From: Prevotella melaninogenica
GTDB taxonomy: Bacteria > Bacteroidota > Bacteroidia > Bacteroidales > Bacteroidaceae
DNA length: 64,000 bases
Direction: 5' to 3'
NCBI RefSeq assembly: GCF_013267595.1
Contig: NZ_CP054011.1
Location: 310,001-374,000, forward strand
Shown here: positions 46,809 to 55,475 of the stretch, piece after piece
How the letters are laid out: every line of letters starts with the position of its first letter
Numbering within the stretch: the stretch's first letter is position 1
Made by a program: the position numbers and the translations under genes
Notes under the pieces: model-generated
The model's input: only the letters and a program-made list of their open reading frames with translations
Database searches by the model: none
What the model was told of the DNA's origin: nothing

Positions 46809-46840
46809 GATGGGTGATAGGTGTTGAATGATGGGTGATG
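46809..46840 (+). repeat. Short direct repeat, 21-nt spacing
   Basis: TGATGGGTGAT occurs at 46809 and 46830, between the adaptor and pump genes. It is probably a remnant of a simple tandem repeat. Confidence 0.5.
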
Positions 46841-46895
46841 ATGAATTGCTTAGCTCATTCGATCTTTACAAACCCTAAATAAACAATTAGGTATT

Positions 46896-49800
46896 ATGAC
46901 ATTTACGAATTTTATCAAACGACCGGTATTGTCAACGGTTATATCAATCTTCTTTGTACTCTTGGGTATGATTGGATTGATATCACTGCCTATTGAACAA
47001 TATCCGAATATTGCCCCTCCTACGATTTCGATTTCGACATTTTATCAGGGAGCAGATGCTCAGACAGTTTTGAATTCTGTTATTACACCATTGGAGGAAA
47101 GTATCAACGGTGTTGAGAACATGACCTATATGGAATCAACCGCAACTAATGCTGGTATGGCAATGATTACGGTTTACTTCAAGCAGGGTGCAGATCCTAA
47201 CATGGCAGCTGTCAACGTGCAGAACCGTGTGTCACAGGCACAGGCGTTGTTGCCTGCTGAGGTAACACGTGTGGGTGTGACGGTATCAAAACGTCAGAGT
47301 TCAAACGTTGTTATGTATTCATTGACAACAGATGACGGACGATATGATGACGAGTTCTTGACGAACTATAACAACATCAATATTGTACCGATGTTGAAGC
47401 GTATCAATGGTGTTGGTGACGTACAGACACCGGGTATGAAGACCTACTCAATGCGTATCTGGCTGTATCCAGATAAGATGAAGCAGCATAAGTTGGTTCC
47501 ATCAGATGTATCTATGGCTTTGGCAGAGCAGAATATTGAAGCTGCACCGGGTTCATTTGGTGAGCAGAGCAATCAGAAGTTTGAGTATACCATGCGTTAT
47601 AAGGGACGTCTAAAGACTCCAGAGGAGTATGGCAATATCATTATTTCAAGCAATACCAATGGTCAAACAGTTCACTTGCGCGATGTAGCAAAGGTTGAGT
47701 TAGGTGGTCTGCAGTATTCAGTTATGATGAAGAACAACAGCCGTCCTGCTGTTATTGGTATGGTAAACCAGGTCGCTGGTTCAAATGCTACACAGATTGC
47801 AGATGATGTGAAGACTGCCTTGGCTGATGCTCAGAAGCAGATGCCGCCGGGCATGAAAGTTACAATTGAGCAGGATGTAACAGAGTTCCTCTTTGCTTCA
47901 ATCGAAGAGGTAGTCTTTACATTGTTTATAACTCTTTTATTGGTATTTTTCGTTGTGTATATCTTCTTGCAGGACATTCGTTCAACGTTAATTCCAATGA
48001 TTGCAGTTCCTGTGGCTTTGATAGGAACCTTCTTCTTCCTTTGGGTATTTGGTTTCTCCATCAACCTGCTGACACTCTCGGCGTTGCTGTTGGCAATTGC
48101 AATTGTGGTCGATGATGCCATCGTGGTCGTTGAGGCTGTACATGCAAAACTCGACTTAGGTTATAAGAGCGCTATGACAGCAGCTATTGATGCGATGAAC
48201 GAAATCTCTGGTGCTATTATCTCTATTACTTTGGTGATGTCAGCCGTGTTTGTTCCTGTATCCTTTATTGGTGGAACCTCTGGCACATTCTATCGTGAGT
48301 TCGGTGTAACGATGGCTGTGTCTATCATTATCTCTGCTTTGAACGCCTTGACACTTTCTCCAGCGCTTTGTGCTATCTTCTTGAAGCCACATAGTAAGGA
48401 CGAGCATAAGAAGTTGTCACGTGTTGACCGTTTCCACATGGCTTTCAATACGCAGTATGACAAGATAAACACAAAGTATCAGAAGATTGTTGAGAAGATT
48501 ATCAATCATCGTTGGATATCAAGCCTCACTGTTGTTTTGGGTATTGTTGCGCTTGTTGTGACAATGAATTTCACAAAGACTGGTCTTGTTCCAAATGAGG
48601 ATATGGGTACATTGTTTGCAATGATTAGTTTGCCACCGGGTACATCACAGGTTGAAACCCAGAAGGTGACCGACCAGATTGACAAAATGTTGGCAAGCAA
48701 CCCATATATTGAGCGCCGTGAGCAGATTGTAGGTTACAACTTCATCGCTGGACAGGGTTCTAACCAGTCAACCTTTATTATCAAGCTAAAGCCATTTGCC
48801 GAGCGTGAGTATGGAATGATAGATCGTATTAAGTCTGTCTTTGATGGTGCAGGTATAGCTGGTCTGTTTATCGATCCAACATCATCGAATATGATTTTGG
48901 GTATGATTTACAAGCAGACATCAAGTATCAAGGGCGCACAGATTATAGCCTTTGGTCCTCCGATGATTCCTGGTTATGGTTTATCAAATGGTGTGTCTTT
49001 TGTATTGCAGGATAAGACAGGTGGCGATCTTAATAAGTTCTATGCGGTAGCACAGGATTATTTAGCTGCATTGAATAAGCGTCCAGAGTTCAGCCGTGCA
49101 CTTACCACTTATAATCCTAACTATCCACAGTATATGGTTGATGTTGATGTGGCAAAGGCAAAGCAGGCAGGTACATCACCTTCAGCAATTCTCTCTGTAT
49201 TGCAGGGATATTATGGTGGTATGTATGCTTCGAACTTCAACTCTTATGGTAAACTCTTCCGTGTTATGATTCAAGGTACGGTTGAGAGTCGTATGAGTGA
49301 GAGTGGACTGACCAATATCTATGTAAGAACCGCTGGTGGAATGGCACCTGTAAGTGAGTTTTGCACATTGAAGCGTGTTTATGGTCCATCAAACATTACT
49401 CGTTTCAACCTCTTTACATCCATCTCTATCAGTGCTACACCAGCTGATGGTTATTCTTCAGGTCAGGCTATTCAGGCTGCAGAGGAGGTTGCAAAACAAG
49501 TGTTGCCACAGGGTTATGGTTATGAGTTCTCTGGTCTGACTCGTTCAGAGCAGGAGTCATCTAACTCTACCGCAATGATTTTCGTTCTTTGTATCGTATT
49601 CGTTTACTTGATTTTGAGTGCTCAGTATGAGAGTTACATCCTTCCTTTGGCTGTAATTCTTTCTATTCCTATCGGTTTGTCTGGTGCATTTATCTTTACG
49701 TTGATCTTCGGACATAACAATGATATCTATATGCAGATTTCACTGATTATGTTGATTGGTCTGTTGGCAAAGAATGCTATTCTTATTGTAGAGTTCGCTC

Positions 49801-50156
49801 TTGAGCGTCGTCGTACAGGTATGGCGATTAAGTATGCAGCAATCTTAGGTGCTGGTGCTCGTCTGCGTCCTATCCTTATGACCTCTCTTGCAATGATTAT
49901 CGGTTTGTTACCATTGATGTTTGCAAGTGGTGTAGGTCGTAATGGTAACCAGACGTTGGGTGCAGCTGCTGTCGGTGGTATGCTTATCGGTACGCTCTGT
50001 CAGGTATTCGTTGTCCCAGCTCTGTTCGCCTTCTTCCAGTACTTACAGGAGCGTGTTAAGCCTCTCGTATTTGAGGATGAGGCAAGCTGTGATGTAATCA
50101 AGGAACTTGAGCAGTTCTCAAAGGGACCTGCAACGGATTATAAGATTGAAGAGTAG
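46896..50156 (+). CDS. RND multidrug efflux pump (AcrB/HAE1 family)
   Basis: A proton-driven inner-membrane pump that exports drugs, bile salts or other amphiphiles through the adaptor and channel. 1086 residues with the family's two-fold layout: N-terminal helix (RPVLSTVISIFFVLLGMIGL), large periplasmic domain, helices 2-6, second half and helices 8-12 (ISLIMLIGLLAKNAILIVEF near 945-965). The proton-relay Asp pair lies in AIVVDDAIVVVEAVH near 401-415. Typical closing segment is GALLIGTLCQVFVVPALF-like. The substrate cannot be predicted. Confidence 0.95.
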   Translation: MTFTNFIKRPVLSTVISIFFVLLGMIGLISLPIEQYPNIAPPTISISTFYQGADAQTVLNSVITPLEESINGVENMTYMESTATNAGMAMITVYFKQGADPNMAAVNVQNRVSQAQALLPAEVTRVGVTVSKRQSSNVVMYSLTTDDGRYDDEFLTNYNNINIVPMLKRINGVGDVQTPGMKTYSMRIWLYPDKMKQHKLVPSDVSMALAEQNIEAAPGSFGEQSNQKFEYTMRYKGRLKTPEEYGNIIISSNTNGQTVHLRDVAKVELGGLQYSVMMKNNSRPAVIGMVNQVAGSNATQIADDVKTALADAQKQMPPGMKVTIEQDVTEFLFASIEEVVFTLFITLLLVFFVVYIFLQDIRSTLIPMIAVPVALIGTFFFLWVFGFSINLLTLSALLLAIAIVVDDAIVVVEAVHAKLDLGYKSAMTAAIDAMNEISGAIISITLVMSAVFVPVSFIGGTSGTFYREFGVTMAVSIIISALNALTLSPALCAIFLKPHSKDEHKKLSRVDRFHMAFNTQYDKINTKYQKIVEKIINHRWISSLTVVLGIVALVVTMNFTKTGLVPNEDMGTLFAMISLPPGTSQVETQKVTDQIDKMLASNPYIERREQIVGYNFIAGQGSNQSTFIIKLKPFAEREYGMIDRIKSVFDGAGIAGLFIDPTSSNMILGMIYKQTSSIKGAQIIAFGPPMIPGYGLSNGVSFVLQDKTGGDLNKFYAVAQDYLAALNKRPEFSRALTTYNPNYPQYMVDVDVAKAKQAGTSPSAILSVLQGYYGGMYASNFNSYGKLFRVMIQGTVESRMSESGLTNIYVRTAGGMAPVSEFCTLKRVYGPSNITRFNLFTSISISATPADGYSSGQAIQAAEEVAKQVLPQGYGYEFSGLTRSEQESSNSTAMIFVLCIVFVYLILSAQYESYILPLAVILSIPIGLSGAFIFTLIFGHNNDIYMQISLIMLIGLLAKNAILIVEFALERRRTGMAIKYAAILGAGARLRPILMTSLAMIIGLLPLMFASGVGRNGNQTLGAAAVGGMLIGTLCQVFVVPALFAFFQYLQERVKPLVFEDEASCDVIKELEQFSKGPATDYKIEE

Positions 50157-50176
50157 ACACTAATAAAGGAATAACA

Positions 50177-51556
50177 ATGAAGAAATTAAATATAATCATC
50201 ATAGCTCTTGCAGCCCTGTTACTGACAGGCTGTAAGAGTCTCTATGGCAATTACGAACGCCCTGACGTGAAAATGAGTGGCATTGTTCGCGACCCTATTG
50301 ATGACAAGGCTGCGCTTGAGGGTGCTAATGACTTTGGTAATCTGCCATGGCGCAGTGTCTTTACTGACCCACATCTGCAGACTCTTATTGAGAAGGCGCT
50401 TAATAATAATCCAGACTTACTTAATGCTGCATTGAATGTTGATATTGCTGAGCAGCAGGTTAAAGCGGCTAAGTTGTCTTTTTTACCATCAGTAGTCTTT
50501 GCACCGACAGGAACTATTTCTCATTTCGGTACACATACATCATCAACTCAGTCTTATACTCTTCCTGTTGCAGCGAGTTGGGAGGTAGACCTCTTTGGTA
50601 AGTTGCGTTCTTCAAAGAAGGCTGCTCAGATGACGATGATGCAGGCACAAGATTATAAGGTTTATGCACAGACAACGCTTATAAGTAGTGTCGCTAATCT
50701 TTATTATACCCTCTTAATGCTCGACCGTCAAAGGCAGATTGTCGATGACATGTTAGGTCTGACCAAGAATACTTGGGATGTGATGAAACTTCAGATGGAG
50801 TTTGGTCGTGCTCGTTCAACGAGTGTACAGAGTGCTGAGGCTGCTTTCTACAGTGTTCAGACACAGGCTGCAGATATCCGTCGTCAGATTCGTGAGACAG
50901 AGAATACGCTTAGCTTACTCCTTGGTGAGCCTGCTCAGACCGTAGCACGTGGTAGTCTTGACAATCAGAGTCTGCCAGCTAACTTTGCAGGTGGTATCGG
51001 TGTACAGCTATTGAGCAATCGTGCTGATGTACATGCAAACGAAATGGCTTTGGCACAGTGCTTCTATAATGTTCAGACAGCTCGCAGCCGTTTCTATCCA
51101 GCGATGACGATTTCACCTACAGGTGCATGGACTAATAGCGGTGGCATGGTGAACCCAGGTAAGCTCCTCTTGAGTGTTGTGGGAAGCCTAACACAACCAA
51201 TCTTCATGCGTGGTCAACTGAAAGCGGGATTGCGTGTTGCTGAAGATAAGTATAAGCAGGCATACAACACATGGCAGAATAGCATTCTTAAGGCGGGTTC
51301 TGAGGTGAGCAATGCCCTTGTAGCCTACAATGCAGCTAATGAGAAAGAACAGTTGCGTCAGCAACAGATTGATGTTTTGAAGAAGAATGTTGAGCACACA
51401 CAGATGCTCTATACTCAGAGTTCAAGTACTTATCTTGAGGTTATTACCGCACAGCAGAGTCTGCTTAATGCTGAAATTTCACAGGTACAGGAGCAGTTTA
51501 GAAAGCTTCAGTCAATTGTCAATTTGTACAAGGCTTTGGGTGGAGGCGCGAAGTAA
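50177..51556 (+). CDS. RND efflux outer-membrane channel lipoprotein (OprM/NodT type)
   Basis: TolC-like outer-membrane factor, 459 residues. A lipoprotein signal ends LLLTGCKSL (C19). Two repeats of the OEP domain are present: LQTLIEKALNNNPDLLNAAL near 70-90, SWEVDLFGKLRSSKKAA near 135, then VQLLSNRADVHANEMALAQ near 280 and a second helical set ending LYKALGGG. It starts 20 bp after the pump gene and closes the operon. Confidence 0.93.
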   Translation: MKKLNIIIIALAALLLTGCKSLYGNYERPDVKMSGIVRDPIDDKAALEGANDFGNLPWRSVFTDPHLQTLIEKALNNNPDLLNAALNVDIAEQQVKAAKLSFLPSVVFAPTGTISHFGTHTSSTQSYTLPVAASWEVDLFGKLRSSKKAAQMTMMQAQDYKVYAQTTLISSVANLYYTLLMLDRQRQIVDDMLGLTKNTWDVMKLQMEFGRARSTSVQSAEAAFYSVQTQAADIRRQIRETENTLSLLLGEPAQTVARGSLDNQSLPANFAGGIGVQLLSNRADVHANEMALAQCFYNVQTARSRFYPAMTISPTGAWTNSGGMVNPGKLLLSVVGSLTQPIFMRGQLKAGLRVAEDKYKQAYNTWQNSILKAGSEVSNALVAYNAANEKEQLRQQQIDVLKKNVEHTQMLYTQSSSTYLEVITAQQSLLNAEISQVQEQFRKLQSIVNLYKALGGGAK

Positions 51557-51567
51557 TTCACAATTAT

Positions 51568-51633
51568 GAAAAGTTCGTAAGCTTTCAGCAAAAAGCTCCT
51601 AAGCTTTCAATGAAAAGCTCTTAAGCTTTCAAC
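51568..51633 (+). repeat. AAGCTTTCA array with 22-nt period
   Basis: Three units of 22 nt: AAGCTTTCA recurs at 51579, 51601 and 51623, and AAAAG(T/C)TC at 51569, 51591 and 51613. It starts 12 bases after the efflux operon stop. The sequence is unrelated to the dispersed AGGTGCTT element, but the period is identical. Confidence 0.8.
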
Positions 51634-51712
51634 AATTACCGACATAACTAATAAGTACTTTGTTCTTTGAGGTGTTGTTGGTAGACACTGATAAAATTTA
51701 ATATTTAAGATT

Positions 51713-52495
51713 ATGAGTAGCGAAATTAGTCCAAAAGCTGATATATCTCCAAAAGCAAAGATAGGAGACGGCTGTAAGATATTCCCATTCGTATATATAG
51801 AGGATGATGTTGTCATTGGTGATAACTGTATTATCTTCCCCTTTGTGAGTATCTTAAATGGTACTCGTATGGGTAACGGCAACAAGATTCACCAAGGCTC
51901 AGTACTTGCTGCCTTGCCACAGGACTTTGAGTTTGTGGGCGAAAAGAGCGAACTGATTATAGGTGATAATAATATTATTCGAGAGAATGTTGTCATCAAT
52001 CGTGCTACACATCGTGGTTGTAAGACAGTTCTTGGTTCAAACAACTTCTTGATGGAAGGTGCACATATCAGTCACGACACTGTTGTTGGTGACCGTTGTG
52101 TCTTTGGTTATGGCGCAAAGGTGGCTGGTGACTGTAACATTGGTACCGATGCTCTTATCTCATCTAATGTTGTTGAGAAAGCCAACACTCGTGTAGGCGA
52201 ATATGCAGTGGTGCAGGCTGGTACGACCTTCTCAAAGGATGTTCCTCCTTATATTATAGCTGGTGGCTCACCTATTGGTTATCATGGTATAAACACAACC
52301 ATCAGTAAGATTGCAGGTGTTGACGATAAAGTACTCAAACATATTGCAAATGCATATCGTCTGTTATTCCATGGTCAGACATCGGTCTTCGATGCTTGTA
52401 TCCAGATAGAACAGCAGGTCCCTGATTCACCTGAAATCCGTAACATCCTCGAGTTTGTACGTGGAACAGAAGAAGGAATCATCAGTAAATTATAA
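51713..52495 (+). CDS. LpxA-family acyltransferase
   Basis: A left-handed beta-helix acyltransferase of 260 residues with hexapeptide repeats (SPKADISPKAKIGDGCKI, VIGDNCIIFPFVSI) and an alpha-helical C-terminus (KHIANAYRLLFHGQTSV). The LpxA-like active region GAHISHDTVVGDRCVFGYGA has the catalytic-type His, and the substrate strip HRGCKTVLGSNNFLMEGAHIS is similar to UDP-GlcNAc acyltransferases. It is divergent in places from E. coli LpxA, so it could be a second LpxA-type enzyme acting on another sugar nucleotide. It stands alone with its own strong terminator. Confidence 0.8.
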   Translation: MSSEISPKADISPKAKIGDGCKIFPFVYIEDDVVIGDNCIIFPFVSILNGTRMGNGNKIHQGSVLAALPQDFEFVGEKSELIIGDNNIIRENVVINRATHRGCKTVLGSNNFLMEGAHISHDTVVGDRCVFGYGAKVAGDCNIGTDALISSNVVEKANTRVGEYAVVQAGTTFSKDVPPYIIAGGSPIGYHGINTTISKIAGVDDKVLKHIANAYRLLFHGQTSVFDACIQIEQQVPDSPEIRNILEFVRGTEEGIISKL

Positions 52496-52522
52496 TTTTC
52501 ATACCTATAAATTTTGATGATG

Positions 52523-52556
52523 GGAGAGCCAGCCGTGAGGTTGGCTCTCCTTTTTT
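52523..52556 (+). terminator. Terminator of the LpxA-family gene
   Basis: A 12-bp stem GGAGAGCCAGCC / GGTTGGCTCTCC (one G-T pair) with a GTGA tetraloop, followed by six T. Confidence 0.92.
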
Positions 52557-52740
52557 ATTTAGTTCATTTATTAATTTGGGTTAGACTGGTGCCTGATTTG
52601 TGCTTAAATTTCGTAGATAAGGTTTTGAAAAATTATGACATAAATTCGAGTAAAATATCTAAAAACAAAGGTAAAAAGACGTGTAAAATTCAAGTTTGCA
52701 ATCAACAGAGATTCAATTAGTTATAAAGACGTAAAGTAAA

Positions 52741-52836
52741 AGGTGCTTAATTGGACTTCAAAAGGGCGTTAGTAAGAGTCTTAAAGGGCACCTCTTGCAA
52801 GTCAATTAGGCGTCTTTTAGAAGCCAAAAGAGCATG
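52741..52836 (+). repeat. 22-nt-period dispersed element, copy 4
   Basis: Units at 52741-52762 (AGGTGCTTAATTGGACTTC...), 52763-52784 (AGGGCGTTAGTAAG...), 52785-52806 (AGGGCACCTCTTGC...) and 52807-52828, then AGAGCATG. The flank before it (about 52695-52740) contains ATTCAATTAGTTATAAAG, nearly the same as in copy 3. It lies between convergent genes. Confidence 0.85.
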
Positions 52837-52980
52837 TATTGAGATTGTAGGAACAAGAAAAGTTATGACATCTCAGGAGGCTCTGTAGGCTTCTGGTAAT
52901 GCAAGTATTCCTCAACTTAGTTTAAAGTAAAATATTTTATAAGTAGAAAAGACGGAGAATTTATACATTCGTCAAAATAA

Positions 52981-53007
52981 AATGGACGCATCAAAAGTGC
53001 GTCCATT
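52981..53007 (-). terminator. Terminator of the radical SAM gene
   Basis: AATGGACGCA (52981-52990) pairs perfectly with TGCGTCCATT (52998-53007), loop 7; followed on the minus strand by a T-rich run. Confidence 0.75.
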
Positions 53008-53091
53008 ATGGTTGATTTATATTTTCGTATTGGGTAGTTTTTCTATAAATATGAGTTTTTCTTTGATGGTAATATTAAGAATAGAGAAATG

Positions 53092-53874
53092 TTAATACGA
53101 TGCTGTGCAAGGGATTCCCAATGCAATCACACGGTCACGGATCGCATCCAGCTCTTCGTGTGTAGCCTTTTGTAGGTGTAGGTCGGGTGTTTCACGATCG
53201 ATAGTGTAAATCATTACCTCACGTGGAGCAATCTCTTTGATTGTCTCAAGCCACGGTGCAACAAAGGCTTCAGTTGTGTTGTCAACATCATATCCGCCTT
53301 CAGTAGTCCCCTTCATAAACATTGTCTGGATAATTGCTTGTCCGTTGAAAGACTTGATATCTGCAATGATTCGGTTTACATCATAGGAAGGCTGCGTAGG
53401 GCGGTCTACCTTATTGATATATTCAGCATTGATGGTGTCGAGTTTCAGAATGTTATTGTCGACCTTTGATAGTGCTTCATGAATCTTCGGACGGTGGATA
53501 AAGGTAGAGTTACTGAGGACAGAAATCTTTGCTTGTGGGCAATATCTGTTACGTAGACGGATTGTGTCGTCAATGATTTCATCAAAGTGTGGGTGGGAAG
53601 TTGGCTCGCCATTACCTGCAAAAGTCAATACATCAGGGTGAATATTCTCTTGTTGCATCTCCTTTAACTTGGTTTCCAAAGCTTCCGCAACATGTTCACG
53701 AGTAGGGTGGGGCGTCTTTGTGCGGTGGTCTTTGTTGAAGCCACATTCGCAATATATGCAGTCGAATGTGCATATCTTACCGTCTTCTGGCATCAAGTTA
53801 ATGCCTAAGGAAATACCTAAGCGACGGCTGTGAACTGGTCCAAATATAGGGGATGGATAGATAATCGTGCTCAT
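53092..53874 (-). CDS. Radical SAM protein
   Basis: 260 residues with the [4Fe-4S] motif C35-x3-C39-x2-C42 (ICTFDCIYCECG). A SAM-binding GNGEPTSHP near 92-100 and SVLSNSTFIHRP follow. It resembles the COG0731 group (Fe-S oxidoreductases related to wybutosine enzymes), often of unknown function. A TACCTTTG box precedes it by about 22 bases. Cytoplasmic; substrate unknown. Confidence 0.85.
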   Translation of the reverse strand: MSTIIYPSPIFGPVHSRRLGISLGINLMPEDGKICTFDCIYCECGFNKDHRTKTPHPTREHVAEALETKLKEMQQENIHPDVLTFAGNGEPTSHPHFDEIIDDTIRLRNRYCPQAKISVLSNSTFIHRPKIHEALSKVDNNILKLDTINAEYINKVDRPTQPSYDVNRIIADIKSFNGQAIIQTMFMKGTTEGGYDVDNTTEAFVAPWLETIKEIAPREVMIYTIDRETPDLHLQKATHEELDAIRDRVIALGIPCTASY

Positions 53875-53895
53875 TGAATATTTATTTTATAACAA

Positions 53896-53903
53896 CAAAG
53901 GTA
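53896..53903 (-). promoter_or_regulatory. -7 box of the radical SAM gene
   Basis: CAAAGGTA on the plus strand reads TACCTTTG on the minus strand. Confidence 0.5.
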
Positions 53904-54006
53904 AGTATTTTTGCTGAATGTTCTGTTGTTTCTTATAAAAGAAAAGAAGAAAAAGAGAATGAAATCTTAATGTAAGAGGGATGTTTTGATAAGGTTTCTC
54001 CACGTT

Positions 54007-55218
54007 TTAGCCTATCTTTTTTATCGTATTGTGGTCCTTCTCACCATTGTAAAATGTTTTTAGAACTTCTGAAAAGATATCATTTGGACTAATAGCATCA
54101 AATAATGTCATTGAAGATTTTAGCTTTAAAGCATCAACATAACTGCCCATAAGTTGTTCTATGTTTCTGTCTTTATGTGTCAGTAGGGTGCAGGTTATCT
54201 CACGCAGTCGTTTATTCAAGCATGAGTTTGCAAGGAATGTACGAGTTTCGTCCGCATCAGCTAAGCCGTAATATTGTGAATAGCGACTATGTCCAAGTCC
54301 TTTTAGTTGTGGGAAGATAAACCATATCCAGTGTGAGGTTTTATGCCCTCGCTGCATTTCTTCCAACGCTCGTTGGTAGGTGTTGTCAGCATTCTGAGCC
54401 TTGATAAATCTTTCAATGTCGAAAGGGTCGGGAGCAAGTACTCCTATACTTTCTTCGAACTTATTGAGAATAGTGCGTAAGTATGGTGTTAGCAGTGCGT
54501 AACAATAGGTGGCAAGCTTTAGAGGAAGACCATAAAAAGCTTGTGCAATACTTCCAGCCATTGCTGCTATTGTGTCTGAATCACCGCCCAAGGAGACAGC
54601 AATACGTATCACGTCCTCAAAGTCCTCGCCTTCTAAAAATGCCCAAATAGCTGCTGGAACAGTTTTCTGACAACTCATAGCATCGCAGACAATGGAGCGG
54701 ATATGGTCTAACTGCAGGTTTAAATTATATTTGAAATTTGCCTCCACATAAGCTTTTATCTCTGTTTTTGATGCTCCTGTGCGTGCAAGATAGGTTGCGG
54801 AGGCAATTGCTTTGGCACCTTTTATACCTTCTGGATGATTATGAGTAACCTTTGCTGAGATAGTAGCAAGTCTTAAGGTCTCCTCTAAGCTCTGTGCATA
54901 GAAAGCAATAGGGCTTACTCTCATAGCCGCCCCATTCCCATAGCTGTTATAAGGTTTTGGTTGCTGATTGTACAGCCACCGCCTAAAACCACCGCCGTAA
55001 CCAACGTAAGGATAACGTCTACCCAAGTCTTGCATTCGCAGTACAAGTCCTTCTTCACTGTGTTCCTTGTCTTCTGTTAGCCATTCTGCAACAGCCAAAG
55101 TCATCACGGTGTCATCTGTAAACCGACTCATCGGTGTAAACAGATGAAAGTCTTTCTGCTTCTTGTTGTTGAACTCATATACTGAGCCGATGATATCTCC
55201 AATGATTGCTCCTAACAT
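54007..55218 (-). CDS. ADP-ribosylglycohydrolase fused to DUF1810
   Basis: 403 residues with two domains. Residues 1-250 are an ADP-ribosylglycohydrolase (DraG/ARH family): GDIIGSVYEF near 7, the metal-binding RFTDDTVMTLAV near 32-43, VTHNHPEGIKGAKAIA and GGDSDTIAAMAGSIAQAFYG near 210-230. Such enzymes remove ADP-ribose from proteins or small molecules. Residues about 258-395 are a DUF1810 domain: RFIKAQNADNTYQRALEEM, HWIWFIFPQLKGLGHSRYSQYYG. Both parts look intact. The fusion suggests DUF1810 acts in the same ADP-ribose or NAD pathway; this is inference. Confidence 0.85.
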   Translation of the reverse strand: MLGAIIGDIIGSVYEFNNKKQKDFHLFTPMSRFTDDTVMTLAVAEWLTEDKEHSEEGLVLRMQDLGRRYPYVGYGGGFRRWLYNQQPKPYNSYGNGAAMRVSPIAFYAQSLEETLRLATISAKVTHNHPEGIKGAKAIASATYLARTGASKTEIKAYVEANFKYNLNLQLDHIRSIVCDAMSCQKTVPAAIWAFLEGEDFEDVIRIAVSLGGDSDTIAAMAGSIAQAFYGLPLKLATYCYALLTPYLRTILNKFEESIGVLAPDPFDIERFIKAQNADNTYQRALEEMQRGHKTSHWIWFIFPQLKGLGHSRYSQYYGLADADETRTFLANSCLNKRLREITCTLLTHKDRNIEQLMGSYVDALKLKSSMTLFDAISPNDIFSEVLKTFYNGEKDHNTIKKIG

Positions 55219-55344
55219 AGTTAAAACCTTTATTTGCTTAGTGTTTTGTGGCAGAAGTTATCGACTTAACTTCTCTTCTGCTTTCTTTAGACACTACTCT
55301 TATTTATACTTGAGCTCTTTATTATCAAATCTACTTGTTAGATA

Positions 55345-55352
55345 CAAAGATA
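55345..55352 (-). promoter_or_regulatory. -7 box of the ADP-ribosylglycohydrolase gene
   Basis: CAAAGATA on the plus strand reads TATCTTTG on the minus strand; leader about 120 nt. Confidence 0.5.
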
Positions 55353-55416
55353 AACAAAAAGTAGCATAGTAAGTAACCAATATGAATTATAATAAAAGTT
55401 ATTCCTGTTTTAAGCG

Positions 55417-55450
55417 AAAAAAGACGGCTATCCGTTGTGGACAGCCGCCT
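55417..55450 (-). terminator. Terminator of typA
   Basis: GACGGCTATCC / GGACAGCCGCC stem with a 5-base loop, followed on the minus strand by TTTTTT. Confidence 0.85.
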
Positions 55451-55475
55451 TTCTAACTTATTATTAGTAAGATGT

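Noticed and set aside
46809..46840. Counting the TGATGGGTGAT pair among the 22-nt arrays
   Set aside because: Only two copies, and the spacing is 21, not 22.
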